Below are positions 1-10,599 of a DNA stretch of 64,000 nt, one piece after another. Made by a program: the position numbers and the translations under genes. The notes under the pieces are model-generated. The model saw nothing but the letters and a program-made list of their open reading frames with translations, ran no database searches and was not told the DNA's origin. The stretch is from Marinicauda algicola (GTDB lineage: Bacteria > Pseudomonadota > Alphaproteobacteria > Caulobacterales > Maricaulaceae): assembly GCF_017161425.1 (NCBI RefSeq), contig NZ_CP071057.1:3163501-3227500 (forward strand). The letters are read 5' to 3'. Position 1 is the stretch's first letter, and every line of letters starts with the position of its first letter.

Positions 1-1185
1 ACGGGGCGCAGCTCCTGCCGATCCTGGAACAGTTCGCCGCCACGCTCGACCCGGCGGGCGGCACGCCCGGCGCCGGGCAGGCCGGGACCTCCATCGCCTT
101 CCACCGCGCCACCAACGCGATCATCATCAACGGCGATCCCGACACGCTGCGCGAGCTCGACCTGGTCATCCGCCAGCTCGACATCCGGCGCCCGCAGGTC
201 GTGATCGAGGCGATCATCGTGGAAATCTCCGACACCGCCGCGCGCGATCTCGGCGTCCAGTACCTGCTGGCGGGCGACGGCGACGACGCGGTGCCCTTCT
301 CCTACTCGCGCTTTGGCGGCAACAACGTCGACCTGCTCTCGCTGACCGGCGCGCTGACGAGTTCCGGCGGCCTGCTGGACGAGGACGGGACCGCCGATAC
401 CGGCTCGGCCGCCCAGCTGCGACAGGCCGCCATCGCCTCCCTGCTCGGCAGCCGCGGCGGTCTGCTCGGCGTCGGCGGCCAGACCGATGACGGCACGCTG
501 TTCGGCCTGATCCTCAACGCGCTGGAGACCGACAGCGATTCCAACGTGCTCTCCAAGCCCTCGGTGACCGTGCTCGACAACGAGGAGGCCTCCATCCTCG
601 TCGGCCAGGAGATTCCGATCACCACCGGCGAGGCGCTCGGCGCGAACAACACCAACCCGTTCCGCCAGATCGAGCGCCAGGATGTGGGCGTCCAGCTCGA
701 TGTCACCCCGCAGATCAACGAGGGCGACACGATCCGCCTAACCATCCGCCAGGAGGTCTCCTCCATCGCCGGGCCGGTCAGCGCGAACTTCCAGGAGCTG
801 ATCACCAACCAGCGCGAGATCACCACCACGGTCCTCGCAGATGACGGCGAGATCATCGTCTTGGGCGGCCTGATAGAGAGCGACCAGCAGTATCGGGACG
901 ACCAGGTGCCGCTGCTGGGCGACATCCCCGTCGCCGGCCGGCTGTTCCGCAACGAGAGCAACAGCGAACGCCGGCGCAACCTCATGGTGTTCATTCGTCC
1001 CCAGATCATCCGCTCGGCCGAGGACATGCGCCAGGTGACCCGGCAGAACTACGGTTCGATGACCGCCGCGCAGCGCCGGGCCACGCGCGGCAACGGCTCG
1101 AGCCTGGAAGACATCGTCGACATGATGCTGGACGGGCAGGATCCGTTCGATCGCCCGCTTCCCGAGACCGGCGAGACCGCCCCGA

Positions 1186-1193
<8 letters not shown>
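1..1193 (+). CDS. gspD: Type II secretion secretin GspD, C-terminal part
   Basis: Outer-membrane secretin ring through which folded exoproteins leave the periplasm. The frame is already open at base 3, so the 5' end lies outside the window and about 396 residues are visible. They cover the end of an N-type ring-building domain (RRPQVVIEAIIVEIS) and the whole secretin beta-barrel region, with the family signatures VGQEIPITTG, DVGVQLDVTPQIN, VLGGLI and VPLLGDIPVAGRLF. A soluble tail of about 60 residues follows the barrel and could be the pilotin-binding S region. The stop overlaps the gspE start by 8 bp, so the genes are translationally coupled. gspC, usually before gspD, would be upstream and is not seen. 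Confidence 0.95.
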
Positions 1194-2665
<1,472 letters not shown>

Positions 2666-2679
<14 letters not shown>

Positions 2680-3895
2680 GTACGAGGCCCTCGACCCGGC
2701 CGGCAAGCGCACGAAGGGATTGCTTTCGGCCGACAGCGAGCTTGCCGCCCGGCGCGAGCTGCGCCGCCGGCGCATGGCGCCCCTGAAGCTGCACCGCGCT
2801 GGCGAGAAGCCCGCCACGGCCGGGGTCGCCCTGCCGCGGCTCTTCGCCCCTGCGGGCCTCAAGCCCGCCGACCTGATGAGCGTCACGCGGCAGCTCTCGA
2901 CCCTCATCGGAGCGGGCATGCCGGTGGAGGAGGCCGTCGGCCTCATCGCCAACCAGGCCGAGAAGACCCCGGTGCGGCGCATCCTGATGACGGTGCGCGG
3001 GCGCGTCACCGAGGGCGAGCGCCTGTCCGACGCCATGGCCGAGCATGCCTCCAGCTTCCCGCCGGTCTACCGCGCGATGGTGGCGGCCGGGGAGGGTTCC
3101 GGCGGGCTTTCCCAGGTGCTCGACCGGCTCGCCGACTATCTGGAGAAGTCCGAGGCGCTGAAGCGGCGCATCGGCGTGGCGATGATCTATCCGAGCGTGC
3201 TCGGCGTGCTCGCCCTCGTCGTGGTCGGCGTGCTGATGGTCTTCATCGTGCCGCGCATCGCCGAACAGTTCACCAGCCTGGACGTCACCCTGCCGCTGAT
3301 CACGCGCGCCATGATCGCGCTGTCGGAATTCCTGCAGGCCGGCTGGCTCTGGATCGCCCTCGCACTCTTCGCTCTCGTCCTCGCCGCCAGTGTCCTGAGC
3401 CAGCGACCCGGCGTGAAGCGGGCGGTTGACGGACTCGTCCTCTCCCTGCCCTGGCTCGGCAATTTCGTGCGCCGGATCGAGAGCGCGCGGTTTGCCCGAA
3501 CGATGTCGATCCTGATCGCCTCCGGGGCGGTGCTGCCGGACGCGCTGCGCGCCGCGCGCCGCGCCAGCGCCAACGCGCATTTCCAGGACCGGATCGCACG
3601 GGTCATCGAGGCGGTGGAGCAGGGCTCGGGCCTGTCCGACGCGCTGCGGTCCACGCAATGGTTTCCGCCACTTATGGTGTATATGATCGCGTCCGGTGAA
3701 CGCTCGGGGCGGCTCGACGACATGTTCGCGCGTGCCGCCGAGCATCTCGAGGCGGAGGTGGACGGCGCGGTCAGCGTCGGGCTGAGCCTGCTCGAGCCGG
3801 GCATCATCATCGTCATGGGCGGGCTGGTGGCCGTGATCGTGCTCTCGATTCTCCTGCCCATACTGCGTCTGAATACCCTGGCCATGGGCGGATAG
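2666..3895 (+). CDS. gspF: Type II secretion inner-membrane protein GspF
   Basis: Polytopic inner-membrane platform protein of the T2SS. The GTG at 2666 is chosen because the family N-terminus (PAFEYEALDPAGKRTKG) begins right there; the in-frame ATG at 2627 would add 13 unrelated residues inside gspE. About 409 residues hold two tandem T2SSF domains, each with the pattern of an LIGAGMPVEEA/LIASGAVLPDA-type helix, and three hydrophobic segments (around YPSVLGVLALVVVGVLMVFIV, WLWIALALFALVLA, and the last 30 residues). It overlaps gspE by 14 bp. Confidence 0.95.
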
Positions 3896-3925
3896 CCCGG
3901 GCCGTACTGCCAGAGGAGCGATCCC

Positions 3926-4381
3926 ATGCCGGGTCTTCGCAAGCATCTCTCCCGCAAGCGCGCGCGCGAGGCGGGCTTCACCCTGACCGAGATGATGGTC
4001 GTCATCGTCATCATCGGACTGCTGTCCACCGTGGTGGTGATCAACGTCCTGCCGCTGCTCGGCGGGGCGCGCGAGGACAAGGTGCGCGCCGACCTCGCCA
4101 CTCTGGAAAGCTCGCTGACGACCTTCTACGCGACCTACGGGCGCTATCCCACGACAGACGAGGGCCTGGAGGCGCTGGTCAATCCGCCGCGCGAGGACCG
4201 GGTGGCCGCGCGCTATGCCGAGGAAGGCTTTATCCAGCGCCTGCCCGACGATCCCTGGGGCAATCCCTATCAGTATCTGTCGCCCGGCGAGCACGGCCGC
4301 TTCGACGTCTATTCGCTCGGCGCCGACGGGCGCCCGGGCGGGCAGGGCGATGCGGCCGATATCGGCAACTGGGACCTCTAG
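3926..4381 (+). CDS. gspG: Major pseudopilin GspG
   Basis: Major subunit of the periplasmic pseudopilus. A basic leader of 17 residues ends in Gly17, followed by the class III signal FTLTE (cleavage G17|F18, Glu at +5) and a hydrophobic helix. The C-terminal half has the GspG calcium-binding/alpha-beta loop pattern (YPTTDEGLEALV, DPWGNPYQY, SLGADG). At 151 aa it has the normal family length. It is preceded by an AGAGGAG ribosome site and follows gspF by 30 bp. Confidence 0.96.
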   Translation: MPGLRKHLSRKRAREAGFTLTEMMVVIVIIGLLSTVVVINVLPLLGGAREDKVRADLATLESSLTTFYATYGRYPTTDEGLEALVNPPREDRVAARYAEEGFIQRLPDDPWGNPYQYLSPGEHGRFDVYSLGADGRPGGQGDAADIGNWDL

Positions 4382-4399
4382 GAGGGGCGAGGAACCCTG

Positions 4400-4903
4400 A
4401 TGGCGCGGCCCGGGCCGATACACCGCGAGGCGGGCTTCTCGCTCGTGGAGACGTTGGTGGTCGTGGCGGTCGTCGCGATGATGACCGCGGTCGCCGTGCT
4501 CTCCGTGACCGGACGCCAGAGCGCGATCGAGCGCGAGGCCGAGCGCCTGCTCGCCCGCTTCGGCGAAGCGCGCGAGACCGCGCTGGTGACCGGTGGAATC
4601 GTCGGCTTCACGCCTGAGGCGGACGGGTCGGGCTATCTCTTCCTGACCTATCGCGACGGGAGCTGGCGCGACATGCCCGATCACCCCGCGCTCGCGCCGC
4701 GCCGCCTGCCCGACGGCATCCGGCTGTATTCCGAGGCGGGCCGCACGCGGCGCAGCCCGGACGCGGCGCTGGCGCCCGCAGCCTGGTTCGATCCGACCGG
4801 CATCGAGGGGCCGTTCGCCTTCCTGCTGCAGGACAGCGATCGCGACCTGCGCCTGGTGCGCGACGGGCAGGGCGTGCTGCGCATCGAGGAGGAGGTGAGG
4901 TGA
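4400..4903 (+). CDS. gspH: Minor pseudopilin GspH
   Basis: Minor pseudopilin of the T2SS. The prepilin signal is G12|FSLVE with Glu at +5, followed by a hydrophobic helix. The rest is a poorly conserved globular domain (FTPEADGSGYLFLTYRDG...). Identification rests on the pseudopilin leader plus its place between gspG and gspI. The stop overlaps the GTG start of gspI. At 167 aa the length fits GspH. Confidence 0.9.
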   Translation: MARPGPIHREAGFSLVETLVVVAVVAMMTAVAVLSVTGRQSAIEREAERLLARFGEARETALVTGGIVGFTPEADGSGYLFLTYRDGSWRDMPDHPALAPRRLPDGIRLYSEAGRTRRSPDAALAPAAWFDPTGIEGPFAFLLQDSDRDLRLVRDGQGVLRIEEEVR

Positions 4904-5268
4904 GCGCGCGCCGCGATCCCGGGTTTTCCCTTGTCGAGATGCTTGCCGCTCTCGCGGTGCTCTCGCTCGCGGGCCTCGCCCTGATGAATGCGGTGACGTC
5001 CGCCGGGCGCAGCGCGATCCATGCCCGCGAGCGCGCCCTGGCCGCGATCGCGGCGGAAAACGTCCTGACGCTCGCCCTCATCGAGGCCCATCCGCTGCGC
5101 GGCATCGAGGACGATCGCGGCAGCTACGAGCTCGCAGGCACCGCCTACGAATGGACGATCGAGGTGGAGGACACGCCCGATGCCGCGCTGCGCCGCGTGA
5201 CCCTGACGCTCAGCGACGCGCGCGGGCCCGTCAGCGAGCTCGTCACCTTCCGGCGGAGGGCGTCATGA
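4900..5268 (+). CDS. gspI: Minor pseudopilin GspI
   Basis: Minor pseudopilin of the T2SS tip complex (I-J-K). GTG start with a very short leader: cleavage is predicted after Gly8 (PG|FSLVEMLAALAVLSLAG), with Glu at +5. The globular domain has the GspI pattern AYEWTIEVEDTP followed by a VTLTLSD strand. At 122 aa it matches GspI, which is one of the smallest pseudopilins. It is coupled to gspH and gspJ by start/stop overlaps. Confidence 0.92.
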   Translation: MSARRDPGFSLVEMLAALAVLSLAGLALMNAVTSAGRSAIHARERALAAIAAENVLTLALIEAHPLRGIEDDRGSYELAGTAYEWTIEVEDTPDAALRRVTLTLSDARGPVSELVTFRRRAS

Positions 5269-5930
5269 CGCGCGCGCTACGACCGGATGCCGGCTTCACC
5301 CTGACCGAGGTCCTCGTCGCGGTGATGATCTTCGCGATGATCAGCGCCATCGCGCTCGCCATGCTCACGACGGCGCTGCAGGCCCGCGACGTTCATACCG
5401 CCCAGATGGCGACCATCGGCGAGGTGCAGCGCGCGCGGGCGCTGCTGCGCGAGGATGTCGGCCAGCTGGTGCTGCGCCCCTTCCGCGGTCCGGACGGGCT
5501 CACCGATGGCCGGCTGTTCGCGGGCGACGCGGAGGGCACCGACCCGTTCCGCCCGGCCGCCCCCGACGAGGAACGCGAGATCCTCGTCCTGACCCGCGCG
5601 GGCTGGGCCAATCCCGGCGGGATCCAGCCGCGTTCCACCCTGCAGCGGGTCGCCTGGCTCTATGACGGCACGACGCTCAAGCGCCGCGCCTGGGCCTATC
5701 CCGACGTCACACGCGAGAGCGAGCCGGCAACGATCACCGTGCTGGAGGAGGCCGGGGAGCTGCGGCTCGAATTCCTCGTCCGCGACCGCTGGATGGATGG
5801 GCTGACGATCCCGGCCGGCGGCGAGGGCAGGGCAATCGGACCGCGGGCTGTGCGCGTCTCCTACACCGTGCCGGGTCTCGGCCGGATCGAGCACGTGCTG
5901 CCGGCACCGGACAGCGGACCCGCGTCATGA
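5265..5930 (+). CDS. gspJ: Minor pseudopilin GspJ
   Basis: Minor pseudopilin of the T2SS tip complex. ATG at 5265 overlaps the gspI stop (ATGA). The leader is ten residues to Gly10, then FTLTE with Glu at +5 and a hydrophobic helix (VLVAVMIFAMISAIALAML). The globular domain contains GspJ-typical strands such as EREILVLTRAGWANPGG and QRVAWLYDGTTLKRRAW. 221 aa. The open frame extends upstream to 5151, but that extension lies in gspI and lacks a leader. Confidence 0.93.
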   Translation: MTRALRPDAGFTLTEVLVAVMIFAMISAIALAMLTTALQARDVHTAQMATIGEVQRARALLREDVGQLVLRPFRGPDGLTDGRLFAGDAEGTDPFRPAAPDEEREILVLTRAGWANPGGIQPRSTLQRVAWLYDGTTLKRRAWAYPDVTRESEPATITVLEEAGELRLEFLVRDRWMDGLTIPAGGEGRAIGPRAVRVSYTVPGLGRIEHVLPAPDSGPAS

Positions 5931-6943
5931 GAGGCCTGATGAAAAGGCTCGCCGGCCGCCGCGAGGAGGGCACGGCGCTGATGACGGCGATCCTGATGAC
6001 GGCGCTCATGGCCGTCATCGCGGTCGAGCTCGTCGACCGCACCCGCTTCGCATTGTTCCGCACCGCCAATGCCGACCAGCGCGACGAGGCTTACTGGTAT
6101 GCCCTCGGTGCGCGCGAGTTCGCGGAGGGCGTAATCCTGCGCTCCGGGCCGCCCGGACGCGAGGTGATGCGCCCCGGCGAAGCCTGGGCCGGGGATGCGC
6201 AGGTCTTCCCGATCGAGGGCGGCACGCTCGTCGGGGAGATCCGCGACGGCAATAACTGCCTCAATCTCAACGCTCTCGCCGGCGATGGCGTGGAGGGGGA
6301 GGAGGAGAGGCCGGCCCTGAGCGCCGAAGACAACCGCGCCATGTTCTCGGTTCTGCTCGAGCGCCTCGGCGTGCCGCCCGACGTGATCGAGCCGGTGAAG
6401 GCCCAGATCGTCGACTGGATCGATGCCAACACCTATCGCGAACCGCGCGGGGCGGAGGACGAGGTCTATCGCGCCTTCGATCCGCCGCTGCGCGCCGCGA
6501 ACCAGCGACTGTACGAGGTGGAGGAGCTGCTCGTCCTGCCGGCGATGACGCCGCAGCTGTTCGCGCTGATCCGGCCCTATGTCTGCGTGCGCGACACCTC
6601 CGTCCAGCCGCCGTTCAACCTCAATACCCTGCAGCTCGACCAGGCCGTGCTGCTGTCGGCCCTGTTCCAGGGAAGGCTCAGTGTCGGAGATGCCGAAGCG
6701 GTCCTTTTGGAACGTCCCCCGACCGGTTATGAGAGCCTCGATGACTTCTTCGCCCGTCCCGTGATCGCGGCGCTCGAGCCCGATCTCGCCCTTCGCGAGG
6801 CCGTTACCTTGCGCACGCGCTGGTTCGAAATCGACGTCACGGTCCGCCTCGGCGAGACCGAGTTCACCCTGTCCGAGCTCGCCGAACTCGGGCCCGGCGG
6901 AAGCATGGAGCGCCGCTATCAGCGCTTTGGAGCCGTGCGATGA
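5927..6943 (+). CDS. gspK: Pseudopilin GspK
   Basis: Largest minor pseudopilin, predicted to cap the pseudopilus. The leader reads EEG|TALMTAILMTALMAVIAVELVD, with cleavage after Gly15. Glu at +5 is absent, which is characteristic of GspK rather than a defect. The 338 residues include the helical insertion domain (LLERLGVPPDVIEPVKAQIVDWIDAN) and the NLNTL/PPTGYESLDDFFA segments of the family. ATGA overlap with gspJ and 4-bp overlap with gspL. Confidence 0.94.
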   Translation: MRGLMKRLAGRREEGTALMTAILMTALMAVIAVELVDRTRFALFRTANADQRDEAYWYALGAREFAEGVILRSGPPGREVMRPGEAWAGDAQVFPIEGGTLVGEIRDGNNCLNLNALAGDGVEGEEERPALSAEDNRAMFSVLLERLGVPPDVIEPVKAQIVDWIDANTYREPRGAEDEVYRAFDPPLRAANQRLYEVEELLVLPAMTPQLFALIRPYVCVRDTSVQPPFNLNTLQLDQAVLLSALFQGRLSVGDAEAVLLERPPTGYESLDDFFARPVIAALEPDLALREAVTLRTRWFEIDVTVRLGETEFTLSELAELGPGGSMERRYQRFGAVR

Positions 6944-8220
6944 GCGTGCTCGTTGTGTCCCTTCCGCCGGGTGGCGGAACCGAGAATGCGCGCGTGCCCT
7001 GGGCGCTCGTTGGCGCCGATGGCGGACTTGTCGCCGAAGGGCAGATCGCGCCCGGCGAGATGCCGGCGCTGCCCGAGGGCGGCAGGGCCGAGCGCGCCGT
7101 TGCGCTGATGCCGGCCCAGGACGTCTTCGTGCGCTATCTCGCCGTGCCCGGACGCAGCGAGCGCGAAGCGGCGCAGGCGGCCCCCTTCCTCGTCGAGGAG
7201 GAACTCGCCGCGCCGCTGGAGACGCAGGCGGTCGCCGTCGGCCCGCGCGACGCGGAGGGACGCGGCTGGCTCCTCGCGGTCTCGAAACCGGTCCAGGCCC
7301 GCTGGCGCAGCTATCTCGCAGGGCTCGGCGTGAAACCGGTCCATGCTGTGCCCGACGCGCTCCTGCTCGACGCCCATGGCGGCGATCTCGTCGTCGCGGC
7401 GGTGGACGGGACGATCCTCTTCCTGACCCGGGCCGGCGACCGGCTGCGCCCGGGCGGGGCGGGCGATGATATCGGCGAGCAGCCGGCAGCCGGGGTGCCT
7501 CTGTGCGGCGGGATCGATGCCGAACTCGCCGAGATCGTGTTGCCCGCGCTCGGCGCGCGCGTGAAGCCGCGCCGCCTCCTGGTCAGTCCCGATATCGATC
7601 CGGCCCTCATCGCCCCCGACGACAGTCCGATCGCGCTCAAGCGCCAGCCTGCTCCCGACCTGCGCCTGGAGGCGGCCTGCATGCCGGAAGCCGCGCTTGC
7701 CCGGCTGCCCGCACTCTTCGGCGAGGCGCTGGTCTCGGGCATCGACTGGGCGGCGCTCGCAAGACCCTGGCGGCGCGCCGCGGCGCTCGCGGGCATCGCC
7801 GTGCTGGGCGCGGCGGGCCTGCTCGTCGGGGAGGGGCTCTACTACGCCCAGCGCGCGGAGGCGTTCTACGAGGCCTCGCGCGAGCTTTACCGGGCCGAGT
7901 TGGACGAGCGCGCCATCGATCCTGCCGCCCAGATCGCCACGCGCCTGCGCGCGCTCGGGGGAGCGCCGGGGGAAAGCGAGTTCCTGGAGCTCGCCGCGGC
8001 GCTCGGCGCGGTCGCGGCCGCCAGCGAGAGCGTGCAGCTGGAATCGGTGCGCTACAGCGCCGAGCGCGGCGGGCTGTCGGTGACGGCCACCTATCCCGAT
8101 TTCGCCGATTTCGAGGCGTTCCGCGCCGCCGCCGAGGCCGCGGGCCTCGTCATCGAGGATGGCGGGGCGCGCCAGGGGGAGACCGGCGTGACCGGCGACT
8201 TCCTTGTGAGGCTGTCATGA
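6940..8220 (+). CDS. gspL: Type II secretion protein GspL
   Basis: Inner-membrane assembly-platform protein that tethers GspE to the membrane. The N-terminal cytoplasmic part has the actin-like pattern of GspL (ALMPAQDVFVRYLAVPGRSEREAAQAAPFLVEEEL). One membrane helix lies near residues 285-305 (AAALAGIAVLGAAGLLVGEGL), followed by a periplasmic coiled/ferredoxin-like domain. 426 aa. It overlaps gspK and gspM by ATGA junctions. Confidence 0.92.
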   Translation: MSVLVVSLPPGGGTENARVPWALVGADGGLVAEGQIAPGEMPALPEGGRAERAVALMPAQDVFVRYLAVPGRSEREAAQAAPFLVEEELAAPLETQAVAVGPRDAEGRGWLLAVSKPVQARWRSYLAGLGVKPVHAVPDALLLDAHGGDLVVAAVDGTILFLTRAGDRLRPGGAGDDIGEQPAAGVPLCGGIDAELAEIVLPALGARVKPRRLLVSPDIDPALIAPDDSPIALKRQPAPDLRLEAACMPEAALARLPALFGEALVSGIDWAALARPWRRAAALAGIAVLGAAGLLVGEGLYYAQRAEAFYEASRELYRAELDERAIDPAAQIATRLRALGGAPGESEFLELAAALGAVAAASESVQLESVRYSAERGGLSVTATYPDFADFEAFRAAAEAAGLVIEDGGARQGETGVTGDFLVRLS

Positions 8221-8726
8221 ATCTCGAGACGCTCCTTGCGCCGCTGCGCCAGCTGTGGGCGCGCCAGACCGCCCGCGAACAGGCCCTCCTCGCGCTGTGC
8301 GGCGGACTGATCGTGCTGGTCCTGGTCTGGTTCCTCGTGCTGTCTCCGGCCCTGTCCTACCGCAATGCGATGCGCGCGAGCTTCGAGGCCCAACTCGAGG
8401 ATCACCTCGCGCTCGTCGGCGGCATCGAGCGCTACCGGGCCCTGGCGGCGGCGAGCGAGGCCGAGGCGGGAAGCGCTGCGCCGCTGCGCACCCTCGTGGG
8501 GGCGAGCGCGCGCGAGGCCGGTGTCGCGATCACCCGCGTCCAGCCCCTCGAGGACGGCCAGCTCAGCGTCTGGGTCGACCGGGTTCAGGAGGCCGAGCTG
8601 ATGGCATTCCTGATCGGGCTCTCCGAGGCCGAGGGCGTGCGCGTCACCCGCATGAGCCTCGACCGCGAGGGTGACGGGCTGGTACGCGCCCAGATGGTGC
8701 TCGCCCGGCCGGGAGGCGCCGCATGA
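8217..8726 (+). CDS. gspM: Type II secretion protein GspM
   Basis: Small bitopic inner-membrane partner of GspL. The ATG at 8217 overlaps the gspL stop. It fits GspM: a short cytoplasmic tail, one membrane helix (ALLALCGGLIVLVLVWFLVL), then a periplasmic domain with coiled coil and a ferredoxin-like end. 169 aa, normal for the family. The open frame continues upstream to 7503 inside gspL, but that part is arginine-rich out-of-frame sequence. Confidence 0.92.
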   Translation: MNLETLLAPLRQLWARQTAREQALLALCGGLIVLVLVWFLVLSPALSYRNAMRASFEAQLEDHLALVGGIERYRALAAASEAEAGSAAPLRTLVGASAREAGVAITRVQPLEDGQLSVWVDRVQEAELMAFLIGLSEAEGVRVTRMSLDREGDGLVRAQMVLARPGGAA

Positions 8727-9454
8727 GGCCGCTCCTCCTCGCGATCGCGGGCGGGACGGTCTTTCTGGCCACGGCCCTTGCCGGCCTGCCGGCCCGGGTG
8801 GTGCACGATCTCGCGCTGCGTCCGGCCGGCATCGAGGCCGATCTCGTCACCGGCCCGGTGTGGAATGCGCGCCTTTACCGGCTCACGCTCGCCGGCCAGC
8901 CGTTCTCCCAGGCAAGTGCGCGCCTGGCCTTCTGGCCGCTCCTGACCGGGACGGCGCGGGTGGAGATCGAGGCGCGCGACGAGAGCGCGACCGCCCGCGG
9001 CACTCTGGTCGCGCGGCCCGGCCGGATCGCCCTGCGCGATGCGAGCCTTGCCGTCGAGGCGCGCCGCCTGCCGGGCGTCGCCGGCCTTCCGCTGACCCAG
9101 ACCGAACGCATCTACGCCGAGATCGACCGCATCGTCTTCGAGGGCGGGCAATGCGTCGAGGCGACCGGCATCGTCTCCACGGCGCTGCTCGCCCGGCTCG
9201 GCCCGCGCTACGATCTCGAGCTGCCGCAGCTCGAGGGCGCGCTCGGCTGCGCCGGGGACGGCGTCGGTCTCGGCTATCAGGGGCGCAGCCCGGTCCTTGA
9301 GGTGACGGGCTCGCTGCGCTTGGGACCGGACGGCTATCGCTGGACGAGCGAGGCGCAGACCGGCGAGCCGGGTGTGATCGCGGTCCTGCTTGCGCTAGGG
9401 TTCGACGAGACCGGCGCGGCCTGGCGCGCCGAGGGCGAGGGGCGCTACCGATGA
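8723..9454 (+). CDS. gspN: Type II secretion protein GspN
   Basis: GspN is an accessory T2SS component with one N-terminal membrane anchor (LLLAIAGGTVFLATALAGLPA) and a periplasmic beta-rich domain. Visible family features are the opening LPARVVHDLALRPAGIEADLVTGPVWNARL and the paired Cys in ECVEATGIV-like context (GGQCVEATG ... GALGCAGDG). 243 aa. It overlaps gspM and the downstream lipoprotein gene by 4 bp. Confidence 0.88.
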   Translation: MRPLLLAIAGGTVFLATALAGLPARVVHDLALRPAGIEADLVTGPVWNARLYRLTLAGQPFSQASARLAFWPLLTGTARVEIEARDESATARGTLVARPGRIALRDASLAVEARRLPGVAGLPLTQTERIYAEIDRIVFEGGQCVEATGIVSTALLARLGPRYDLELPQLEGALGCAGDGVGLGYQGRSPVLEVTGSLRLGPDGYRWTSEAQTGEPGVIAVLLALGFDETGAAWRAEGEGRYR

Positions 9455-10029
9455 AACGGCTTGCGATGGTGATCGGCGCGGCGATGTGGCTCGGCGCCTG
9501 CGCCGGCGGCCTGCCCGGAAAGCCGCCGGGCATGACGGCGGACGAGGCCGAAGCCGCCCGTTCCGGGCAGGCGCCGCCGGTGTCCGGCGTCACGGGCGAG
9601 GGGCTTGAAGCCCTGCCGCCGCAGACCCTGACGTCCGGCGAGTGCGGCCTGTTCTTCTGGACCAGCGCCGCGCCCCACCGCTTCGTCCTGTTCGAGAACG
9701 AGAGCCGGCAGAGCGCAAAAATCCTCCATGAGGGCCGGATGCACACGATCGGGGTGGTCCCGCAGCGTGCCGATTTCGTCACGGGCGACGCGTTCAGCCG
9801 CGTCTATCTCGACCGGCAGAGCAATCTGGTCTTCACCCTCACCGGAGAGGTCGGCGAGGAGGGCCGGGCGGGCGTGCTCATCGAGCGCGCCCTCCTGAAG
9901 GTGCGCGAACTCGACGGGACGGAGATCGTCGTGCCCGTGCTCGGACTGCGCTCGTGCCGTACCGGCATGCCCGTCACGCCGGGCAGCGCGGATGCGCGCG
10001 GATCGCGCGCCGTCCGCCCGGGCGGCTAG
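9451..10029 (+). CDS. Lipoprotein of unknown function at the end of the T2SS operon
   Basis: 192-residue predicted lipoprotein. Signal sequence MKRLAMVIGAAMWLGAC has a lipobox (LGAC, Cys17), followed by a low-complexity linker. A compact domain begins GECGLFFWTSAAPHRFVLF and ends with a second Cys (LGLRSC), suggesting a disulfide. It starts inside the gspN stop (ATGA), so it is co-translated with the T2SS. The family name is not recognised. By position it could assist the secretin as a pilotin or other outer-membrane accessory, but nothing in the sequence proves this. Confidence 0.75.
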   Translation: MKRLAMVIGAAMWLGACAGGLPGKPPGMTADEAEAARSGQAPPVSGVTGEGLEALPPQTLTSGECGLFFWTSAAPHRFVLFENESRQSAKILHEGRMHTIGVVPQRADFVTGDAFSRVYLDRQSNLVFTLTGEVGEEGRAGVLIERALLKVRELDGTEIVVPVLGLRSCRTGMPVTPGSADARGSRAVRPGG

Positions 10030-10523
10030 AGGAAGAGCGGGAAGCCCGGCACGAGGCGCTGGATCGCCCAGACGAGGCCGATCGCGAGCGCGAGGAAGGG
10101 CCCGAAGGCCAGCATCGTCATGCCGTCTATGCTGCGCCCGGTGAGGCGCAGCACGACCACGCAGCATAATGCGGTGAAACTCGCGATCAGCACGATCACG
10201 GGCAGTGCCGCGACCGAGCACCAGGCGCCGCCCGCGGCGAGCAGCTTGGCATCTCCGCGGCCCAGCCCGTCCCGGCCCCGCAGACGCCGGTAGCTCATCT
10301 CGATCGCGACGAAGGCGAAATAGCCGGCCGCCGCGCCGGCGAGGTGCAGCAGGACCGGCCGGCCGAGCAGGAATGCTGCGCCGATGCCTGCAGCAATCAG
10401 CGGCAGGGTGATGGCGTCGGGCAGGCGGTAGGTGCGCCAGTCTATGATCGCGAGCGCGGCGAGCGCGGCGAAGAGGACGAGGCTCGCCGCCAGGACGATC
10501 GGATCGGAGATTTCGCCAGGCAT
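10026..10523 (-). CDS. Prepilin peptidase (A24 family), short form
   Basis: Membrane aspartyl protease that cleaves type III signal peptides of pseudopilins. Both catalytic Asp motifs are visible: D28 in IIDWRTYRLPDAI and D91 in GLGRGDAKLL (GxGD). About five hydrophobic segments. At 165 aa it lacks the N-terminal cytoplasmic methyltransferase/zinc region of GspO/PilD and so resembles CpaA/TadV-type enzymes. It is convergent with the T2SS lipoprotein gene and overlaps its end by 4 bp. It probably matures GspG-K, but service to a Tad or other pilus is possible. Confidence 0.88.
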   Translation of the reverse strand: MPGEISDPIVLAASLVLFAALAALAIIDWRTYRLPDAITLPLIAAGIGAAFLLGRPVLLHLAGAAAGYFAFVAIEMSYRRLRGRDGLGRGDAKLLAAGGAWCSVAALPVIVLIASFTALCCVVVLRLTGRSIDGMTMLAFGPFLALAIGLVWAIQRLVPGFPLFL

Positions 10524-10599
10524 GGTCCTATCCGGGTCTGGGCCGGTTCCGGTCTAGACCCTCGCGGCGCGGGGGTTCAAGCCCGGCGTTCGCGGGAGC

